From contig JAIQGE010000004.1 in the NCBI GenBank assembly GCA_020072815.1, forward strand, positions 62,001 to 126,000: DNA of 64,000 nt, in the 5' to 3' direction. The notes below the pieces were generated by a model. It had not been told where the DNA came from. It saw only the letters and a list, made by a program, of their open reading frames with translations, and did no database searches. A program made the position numbers and the translations under genes. Below, piece by piece: positions 58,172 to 64,000 of the stretch (the first letter of the stretch is position 1; every line of letters starts with the position of its first letter). The DNA is from Terriglobia bacterium. Its GTDB lineage: Bacteria; Acidobacteriota; Terriglobia; Terriglobales; Acidobacteriaceae.

Positions 58172-59452
58172 CTAGCCAGTAATCTGCGTCCAGACCAGCG
58201 CCACGGTGAGCCCGATCATGATCACGCTGGTGCTCCAGGCAATCACATTGCCTATGCGCGAGTTGGTGTAACTGCCCATCAGCTCCGGCTTGTTGACCAG
58301 CTTGAGCATGAACAAGAGGACAAAGGGCAGCAGAATGCCGTTGGCCACCTGGGAAAACAGGATCAGCTTGATCAGGGGCAGGCGGGGGATCAGAACCATG
58401 GCCGCGCCTCCGGCAATCAGGAAGGTATAGATCCAGTAGAAGACCGGCGCCTCAGAAAACTTCTTGTTGATGCCGGACTCCACGCCCAGCCCTTCGCAGA
58501 TGTTGTAGGCGGTGGCCAGCGGAAGAATGGCGGCGGAGAGCAGCGCGGCGTTGATCAAACCGACGGCGAACAACATGGCGGCAAATCGTCCGACGAGCGG
58601 TTTCAGGGCCACGGCGGCCTGGGCGGCGTCGTCAATGTTGTGGTTGCCGGCAACGTACATGGTCGCGGCGCAGGCCACCACGATGAAGAACGCAATCACG
58701 TCGGTCACGATGCATCCCAGAATCACGTCCCAGCGGGAAAGCGCGTACTGCCGCTTGGTGATTCCCTTCTCCACCACCGACGCCTGGAGATAAAACTGCA
58801 TCCACGGAGTAATGGTGGTGCCCACCAGCCCCACCACCAGCACAATGTACTCCGACGACCGGCTCACGTGCGGAACAAACGTTTCCTTGATCGCCTGCAG
58901 CCAGTGAGGATGGGCGTAAAACGCGGAGATGGGATAGGCGAAGTAGACCAGCGAAAACAGGATCAGGATTCGTTCCACCGGCTTGTACGATCCGCGGACC
59001 ACCACAAACCACACCACAGCCGCGCCAATGGGGACGCAAAGGTACTTGGAGACACCGAAGATCCCCATGCCGGACGCCAGCCCGGCAAACTCCGCCATGA
59101 TGTTGCCGAAATCGGCCAGGCCAAGCACGACCATCACAAAGAACGTGGCGCGCAAACCAAATTCTTCGCGGATAAGGTCGGCCAGGCCTTTGCCGGTGAC
59201 CGCGCCCATGCGCGCCGCCATCTCCTGTACTACGATGAGCGCGATGGTGGTGGGGATGAGCGTCCACAACAGCGCGTAGCCCAGTTTGGCGCCGGCCTGC
59301 GAGTAGGTGAGGATGCCGCCGGGATCGTTGTCCACGTTGGCGGTGATGAAGCCCGGACCAAAGACCGCCAGCAAGGCGATGAGCCGGAACTTCATCGCGC
59401 CCAGAGGAGAACTGTAGCGGGCGGGGGCGTCTTTTTTGTTGAACAGCTTCAT
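58172..59452 (-). CDS. Divergent NRAMP-family transporter (copy 1)
   Basis: A 426-residue protein with about 11 hydrophobic segments. The NRAMP helix 1 motif, normally DPGN, reads NVDNDPGGILTY. Helix 6, normally with a Met-Pro-His that binds transition metal, reads TTITPWMQFYLQAS. The backbone positions around it (AARMGAVTGKGLADLIREEF) are clearly NRAMP. Loss of the Met and the Asn change resembles NRAMP-related magnesium transporters, so Mg2+ rather than Mn2+ is possible. Tandem with a paralogue upstream, same strand. Confidence 0.85.
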   Translation of the reverse strand: MKLFNKKDAPARYSSPLGAMKFRLIALLAVFGPGFITANVDNDPGGILTYSQAGAKLGYALLWTLIPTTIALIVVQEMAARMGAVTGKGLADLIREEFGLRATFFVMVVLGLADFGNIMAEFAGLASGMGIFGVSKYLCVPIGAAVVWFVVVRGSYKPVERILILFSLVYFAYPISAFYAHPHWLQAIKETFVPHVSRSSEYIVLVVGLVGTTITPWMQFYLQASVVEKGITKRQYALSRWDVILGCIVTDVIAFFIVVACAATMYVAGNHNIDDAAQAAVALKPLVGRFAAMLFAVGLINAALLSAAILPLATAYNICEGLGVESGINKKFSEAPVFYWIYTFLIAGGAAMVLIPRLPLIKLILFSQVANGILLPFVLLFMLKLVNKPELMGSYTNSRIGNVIAWSTSVIMIGLTVALVWTQITG

Positions 59453-59568
59453 CGGGCGTTTCGATTATGAAAGTTTGCGAATGTTGGCGGCAATGCCGGT
59501 CACGCTGATGATGTCAAATCACGGAAGAGCCGAGGCACGACCGCGGGCGGAACAATACAGGAAAGCAA

Positions 59569-60807
59569 TTAACTAAAGACCAGAATGGCGCTGAGCACGA
59601 TCATCACCGCCGCCGTTCCCCAAGCAACATAATTGAAGAGCCGGGAGTTCACGTACTTGCCCATGATGCTGTGTTTGTTGATGAGCAGCAGCATGAAGAC
59701 CAGGACAAAGGGCAGCAGCACGCCGTTGAAGACCTGGGAAAGCACCAGGAACTTCAACAGCGGAAAATTCGGAAGCAAGACCACCCCGGCGCCGGCGCCC
59801 ACCAGCGCGGTGTACAGCCAGTAAAAAGCTTTTGCTTCGCCGAACTTTTTGTCCAAGCCCGACTCAAGACCCAGTCCTTCGCACACGGTGTAAGCCGTGG
59901 AGAGCGGCAGAATCGAGGCGGCGAAGAGCGACGCGTTGAACAGTCCGCCGCCAAACAGATACTTGGCGTAGTCGCCCGCCAGCGGGCCCAGCGCGCGGGC
60001 AGCGTCGGCGGCGTCGGCAATGGTGCGGTGCCCTGCCTTGTACAGCGTGGCCGCGCAGGCCAGGATGATGAAAGCGGCGACAATCGGCGCAAAAATTGAT
60101 CCCACCAGCACGTCGATGCGCGTGGCCTTGTAGTCCTTCATGCTCACGCCTTTTTCCACCACCGACGCCTGCAGGTAAAACTGCATCCACGGGGCGATGG
60201 TGGCGCCGATGATCGCGGTGACCATGAACGCGTATCCCGGAATGTGGAAGGCCGCTTGCGTGGGAGGCTTCAAGGTGCTGAACGCCGCAGTGTTCCAGTT
60301 GGGATGAGACAGCACGCCGGCGATGATGTATGCGATATAGAAGAATGATGCAGCGAGAAAGACCTTTTCTACGATCCTGTAGGTGCCCTTGACCACGATC
60401 AGCCACACCACCGCGGCGGCGATGGGCACGGCAATGAACTTGGAAACGCGGAACAGGCCCATGGAACTGGCCACGCCGGCAAATTCCGCCACAATGTTCA
60501 TGAAGTTGGTGGCTACCAGGGCCATCATCATCAGGAAGGTCAGACGCAGGCCGTACTCTTCGCGGATCAGGTCGCTCAGGCCTTTGCCGGTGACCGCGCC
60601 CATGCGCGCGCCCATTTCCTGGACCACGATCAGCGCCAGGGTCATGGGAATGATGGTCCAGAGGAGGGTGTAGCCAAACTGCGCGCCGGCAAAGGAATAC
60701 GTGTAGATGCCGCCGGCATCATTGTCAACGTTGGCCGTGATGAACCCGGGGCCGATCACCGCCAGGACCAGCAGGATCCGGGTCTTCCAGTGCTTGAGAA
60801 CCTTCAT
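59569..60807 (-). CDS. Divergent NRAMP-family transporter (copy 2)
   Basis: A 412-residue paralogue of the neighbouring gene, clearly homologous over the whole length (GARMGAVTGKGLSDLIREEY; ASVVEKGVSMKDYKATRIDV). Helix 1 reads NVDNDAGGIYTY and helix 6 IIGATIAPWMQFYLQASVVE, so both canonical metal-site motifs are changed in the same way. Start ATG 60807. The two genes are 116 bp apart with copy 2 upstream, so they probably form one unit after a local duplication. Confidence 0.85.
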   Translation of the reverse strand: MKVLKHWKTRILLVLAVIGPGFITANVDNDAGGIYTYSFAGAQFGYTLLWTIIPMTLALIVVQEMGARMGAVTGKGLSDLIREEYGLRLTFLMMMALVATNFMNIVAEFAGVASSMGLFRVSKFIAVPIAAAVVWLIVVKGTYRIVEKVFLAASFFYIAYIIAGVLSHPNWNTAAFSTLKPPTQAAFHIPGYAFMVTAIIGATIAPWMQFYLQASVVEKGVSMKDYKATRIDVLVGSIFAPIVAAFIILACAATLYKAGHRTIADAADAARALGPLAGDYAKYLFGGGLFNASLFAASILPLSTAYTVCEGLGLESGLDKKFGEAKAFYWLYTALVGAGAGVVLLPNFPLLKFLVLSQVFNGVLLPFVLVFMLLLINKHSIMGKYVNSRLFNYVAWGTAAVMIVLSAILVFS

Positions 60808-61012
60808 CAGTCACGCGCATAACCCATTTGGAGTACTGCCTTGGCAGAATAAATTAGAAAAGCGGGGGGCGGCAACCCGGGAGAGGGCTTTTTTACCAGC
60901 AAAATCAAGCTGTTAACGAATTGTTCTTCGGTTGCGCTTTAATCTTAGGTAATATCAGCACCATTCGGGACTAACGACGGAAGACCCTTGTCCCAGGAAA
61001 GAAAGCAAGTCT

Positions 61013-62455
61013 GTGGTGCGATTCTGGCTGGTACTCCTCATTACAGCAGTCGTCGTCAGCAGTGTGTCTTGCGGCAGCAACCAGGCGACCGCAACGAGTG
61101 GCATTCAGCCCAGCGCTCCCGTGGGCCCGCTTTCGGCGGATTGCACGCTACCCGACTCCGCTCTGACTGCGGGAACCACGCGAGTCTACATCGCCTTGCG
61201 CAACGGCCAGGACGGAAGCGGCCACTCCGCAGACGATGCCCGTGATGGCAGCACGGCAACCAGCTTTGACACCATCCTGCGCTGTTACGCCGAGGGCTGC
61301 GCCAGCCCCGCCGTCGCCAAGACCGATAATCTGATGGTGTGCCTGGGACCGGGGACGTTTGCCACGCGCGGCAACTACGACGCACGCATTGACACTCCCC
61401 ACCTCACGCCCAACGGTTTCACCCTGGGCAACGGTTGGAAGATCCACGGGCAGGGCGCGGCCAACACCACGGTGCAGCTCAGCGACTTCCTGCCCATCAC
61501 CGACCCCAGCAACCTGCAGGGCCTGCCGGTGGGGAGCGGGGCCAACGTGGTTTTCAGCACGCAGTCGCACAGCGTCTCGCAGGTAGAGATCTCCGACCTG
61601 ACCGTTGACGCCAACTATCCGGCGCTGAAACAGACGGCCAACGCCAACGGCACCTTCGCGCTCAACCTGGAGGCCATCCACTTGTGGTCGAGCCAGGGCG
61701 GCAACTGGATCCACAACGTCAACGTGATCAATGCCGCCGGGGAAATTGGCGGGTTCGACGAACGCTTTGAGACCTCCACGGTCATGATCATTTCCGCAGT
61801 CGCCAACAGCAAGCCTTCTGACAGCAGCGGGAACGTGATTGAAAACGTGACCATGAGCGGGTTCGGCGGCGGCGCGTGCACCGCCATGGTGATGGCCAAT
61901 GCAACGGGCGAAGTCCGCCGCAACCTGATCACCGGCTACCAGATCGGCTACGGCGGATGGACCATGGGCGCAGTCCACTTCCATGACAACGTGGCCCAGG
62001 ACACCATCTACGGATTCAACATTGACGCGCTGGCCAACGATGGCGTGATCATCGAATCCAACCAGATCAATAACCCGCACAGCTACGGCATCGTGGTGGG
62101 CGGCGGCGGCACGTATCGCAACATCACCGTCTCCGGCAACACTATCCGCATGGGAGCAGGCGCGACCGGCATCCTGCTGCAAGGCAACGTGACCAATTCT
62201 GTCGTGAAGGGAAACACGATAGTGGCCGGGTCAGGTGCGGCGGGCGGCACGGGTATCCTGAACTTCTCCAATCTCGCCGGCGCGGGGGCCAACGCGAACA
62301 ACGTTTATCAATCCAACGTGATTGACAACGCACTCAAGGTGGTCTTTCAGGCTCCGTCATTGCGGACGACTAATTGCGCCTTCGGCAACCGCGACCAGAA
62401 CGGCAACCCGCGCGGCGACCTCCCGGACACCAGCGGCGTACCGTGTGTTCCCTGA
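61013..62455 (+). CDS. Secreted right-handed beta-helix lipoprotein
   Basis: A 480-residue exported protein starting at GTG (two GTG codons in a row, AGGAAAG upstream). Signal with lipobox-like VSSVSC near residue 20. From about residue 190 the chain is an array of beta-helix coils (Asn-, Val- and Ile-rich strands: NVIENVTMSGFGGGACTA, then IIESNQINNPHSYGIVVGGG and ITVSGNTIRMGAGATGILLQ). This fold is typical of pectate lyases, alginate lyases and parallel-beta-helix repeat proteins. No catalytic site is evident. Probably polysaccharide binding or degrading at the cell surface. Confidence 0.75.
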   Translation: MVRFWLVLLITAVVVSSVSCGSNQATATSGIQPSAPVGPLSADCTLPDSALTAGTTRVYIALRNGQDGSGHSADDARDGSTATSFDTILRCYAEGCASPAVAKTDNLMVCLGPGTFATRGNYDARIDTPHLTPNGFTLGNGWKIHGQGAANTTVQLSDFLPITDPSNLQGLPVGSGANVVFSTQSHSVSQVEISDLTVDANYPALKQTANANGTFALNLEAIHLWSSQGGNWIHNVNVINAAGEIGGFDERFETSTVMIISAVANSKPSDSSGNVIENVTMSGFGGGACTAMVMANATGEVRRNLITGYQIGYGGWTMGAVHFHDNVAQDTIYGFNIDALANDGVIIESNQINNPHSYGIVVGGGGTYRNITVSGNTIRMGAGATGILLQGNVTNSVVKGNTIVAGSGAAGGTGILNFSNLAGAGANANNVYQSNVIDNALKVVFQAPSLRTTNCAFGNRDQNGNPRGDLPDTSGVPCVP

Positions 62456-62650
62456 GCTTTTTCATCGCGGAGACATGGAGAAAACACGGGCCGCGGATCC
62501 TGGCAGATGGGCGCACATCGGAAGAAGGCACTTAGCGGGACACGCCCGCGCCTGACTGGGCGCGCAGAAGCGCCACCCCGGGAGTTGCAAAACTGCACAC
62601 TGTACGGGGCCATGCCCTTCTTTTTACTGTGATTTACGCGTCCCTCATGC

Positions 62651-64000
62651 TCACTGGGGTCTGCGCTGATCGTTTTGCCAAGATGTGTCCGGCGGGGCAT
62701 CCAGAATGTCACGTATCTTGCGGGCCAGTTCCTCAAAAGCGAATGGTTTTTCCAAGAAGGCTTCGTCCGGACCAATTGTGTCTTCCGGTTTGAACGCTTC
62801 GTGGGTATAGCCCGACACATAGAGGATCTTGATTCCGGGCCGGAATTCTTTGATGCGGGCGGCCGCCTCGCGGCCACTGATGCCGGGCATCACAACATCG
62901 GTCAGGAGCAGATGTATGGGGCTCGTGTAGTCGCGGAAAATCCTGATGGCCTCATCTCCATTGGCGGCGTCCAGCACTTTGTAACCCAGGCGCATCAGAA
63001 ATACATGCGTGAGAGAGAGCAAAGACGGATCGTCTTCCACCAGAAGCACCGTCTCAACGCCGCGGAGTTCCTCGGCTTCGACCTTACCTCGGGACATAGC
63101 GGCGCCTTCGTCCTGGACCCGTGGCAGAAGTATCTTAAAGGTGCTGCCCTGGCCCGGTTTGCTTTCAACTGAGATGCTGCCGCCGTTCTGCTGCACGATT
63201 CCGTAAATCGCGGCTAGGCCCAAACCCGCGCCCTTGCCAAATTCCTTGGTGCTGAAAAACGGCTCGAAAAGGCGAGACTGGACATCGCGCGCCATGCCGA
63301 CACCTGTATCGGAAACGGTCAGTTCCACATACTTGCCCGCAACCAGACCTGGAAGATGCTCACGGAGCTCCGGCTCCGCCAACTCCCGGGCGCCAACCCG
63401 GATCTCCAGCCTGCCCCCATCGGGCATCGCATCGCGCGCATTGGTTACCAGGTTGACGATGATCTGGTGAATCTGGGACTGATCGGCCCGCACACAGACC
63501 GGCCCGGGAGCAGGAACAAGGCTGGTCTTGATGTTGCTTCCCACAAGTGTTGGCAGGACTTCCTGGGCTTCGGCCAGAACAACATTGAGGTCGAGAATTC
63601 GCGGCTCGACTACCTGACGCCGGCTAAAGGCCAGGAGTTGATGGGTAAGGCTCCCCGCGCGTTTGGAGGCTTCAGTGATTTTCTCTACATAGTCCAGTAC
63701 CTGTTCTTTGGAGTCGAGAGCCGAGAGCATGAGGGCGGCGTAGCCCATCACCTTGGTGAGAAGGTTATTGAACTCGTGGGCCGTGCCTCCGGCCAGGCGT
63801 CCAATAGCCTCCAACTTCTCTGCCTGGCGAAGCATTTCATGTGATCTGCGAAGACTCTCTTCAGCCTTCCTGCGTTCACTCACATCATGGATCAGCATGA
63901 TGATCTTCAGTTCGCCATCCGACCGGTTGGGACTCAGACCAACCTCAACCGGGAAAAGCGAGCCATCTTTTCTTTGGGCCTGGAGAGAAAGCCCTATGCC
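62651..64000 (-). CDS. Hybrid histidine kinase with PAS, HisKA, HATPase and receiver domains, N-terminus cut
   Basis: 450 codons visible to the window edge. It begins inside a PAS domain (LQAQRKDGSLFPVEVGLSPN, then IHDVSERRKAEE). HisKA phosphoacceptor: EAIGRLAGGTAHEFNNLLT. HATPase: NLVTNARDAMPDGG (N box), ELTVSDTGVGM (G1), FEPFFSTKEFGKGAGLGLAA (F and G2). The C-terminal receiver has acidic pocket VLLVEDD, phospho-Asp in LLLTDVVMPGISG and Lys in AFLEKPF. It is of the NtrB-like type with a fused response regulator. Stimulus unknown. Its stop is convergent with the beta-helix gene. Confidence 0.9.
   Translation of the reverse strand, partial: GIGLSLQAQRKDGSLFPVEVGLSPNRSDGELKIIMLIHDVSERRKAEESLRRSHEMLRQAEKLEAIGRLAGGTAHEFNNLLTKVMGYAALMLSALDSKEQVLDYVEKITEASKRAGSLTHQLLAFSRRQVVEPRILDLNVVLAEAQEVLPTLVGSNIKTSLVPAPGPVCVRADQSQIHQIIVNLVTNARDAMPDGGRLEIRVGARELAEPELREHLPGLVAGKYVELTVSDTGVGMARDVQSRLFEPFFSTKEFGKGAGLGLAAIYGIVQQNGGSISVESKPGQGSTFKILLPRVQDEGAAMSRGKVEAEELRGVETVLLVEDDPSLLSLTHVFLMRLGYKVLDAANGDEAIRIFRDYTSPIHLLLTDVVMPGISGREAAARIKEFRPGIKILYVSGYTHEAFKPEDTIGPDEAFLEKPFAFEELARKIRDILDAPPDTSWQNDQRRPQ

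Overview
The window is a 64 kb, GC-rich, gene-dense chromosomal segment that looks like Acidobacteriota (probably class Terriglobia, near the Koribacter-type lineages). This rests on family content rather than a marker gene. It includes lipoproteins with carboxypeptidase-regulatory or DUF4382-like beta domains, a BON/glycine-zipper lipoprotein, an NDUFA9-type epimerase, a Cys-rich N-terminal domain ahead of a carboxypeptidase-regulatory domain, and abundant short-period intergenic repeats. No rRNA gene and no CRISPR array is present. There is one tRNA gene, and it sits inside a transposon.

Layout. 1-13 kb: the 3'-truncated uvrC, envelope proteins (OmpA-type lipoprotein, TPR protein), prepilin peptidase, glycosyltransferase, BON lipoprotein, NDUFA9-like epimerase, mobA, an MlaF-type ATPase and a HEAT-like protein. 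13-24 kb: a BadF/BadG kinase divergent from a sodium symporter and an amino acid permease, then glgA, rsmA, ruvC, cstA and its small ybdD-like partner. 23.8-31.6 kb: eight collinear minus-strand genes headed by a TetR regulator with a clear palindromic operator. They include two enoyl-CoA hydratase family enzymes (one resembling cyclohexadienecarbonyl-CoA hydratase), an aldehyde dehydrogenase, a BoxB/PaaA-type di-iron oxygenase and a lone CoA-transferase B subunit, which points to aromatic acyl-CoA catabolism. 32-48 kb: secreted proteins, a polyglutamine repeat protein, an S9 peptidase, a MerR-TipAS regulator with a probable C-terminal frameshift, an orphan nuoB, a methyltransferase, a MOSC protein, ferrochelatase, a GT39-like transferase and a zinc alcohol dehydrogenase. 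49-54 kb: a lower-GC island coding for a TIR-Fis fusion protein, then xdhC, a mocA-like gene, a HAD phosphatase and an IscU-like scaffold. 54.6-56.6 kb: a 1,984-bp IS1-family transposon. 56.7-64 kb: a BtuF-like binding protein, a MutT-type NUDIX enzyme, two tandem divergent NRAMP transporters, a beta-helix lipoprotein and a truncated hybrid histidine kinase.

The strongest observation is the transposon at 54665-56648. It is bounded by perfect 17-bp inverted repeats and an 8-bp target duplication (CGTTATCT). Besides its transposase it carries a well-formed class II (leucine-type) tRNA whose anticodon is UUA, complementary to the UAA stop codon. It also carries a small basic protein gene and a 25-codon ORF with a strong ribosome binding site followed by a terminator. 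This is a mobile ochre-suppressor tRNA candidate. The second is the single-gene TIR-domain protein with a C-terminal Fis-type helix-turn-helix at 49557-50342, preceded by about 500 bp of operator-like repeats. The third is a window-wide set of short-period repeat families, often arranged as facing inverted arms between genes. In two places they run into coding sequence and become part of the protein.
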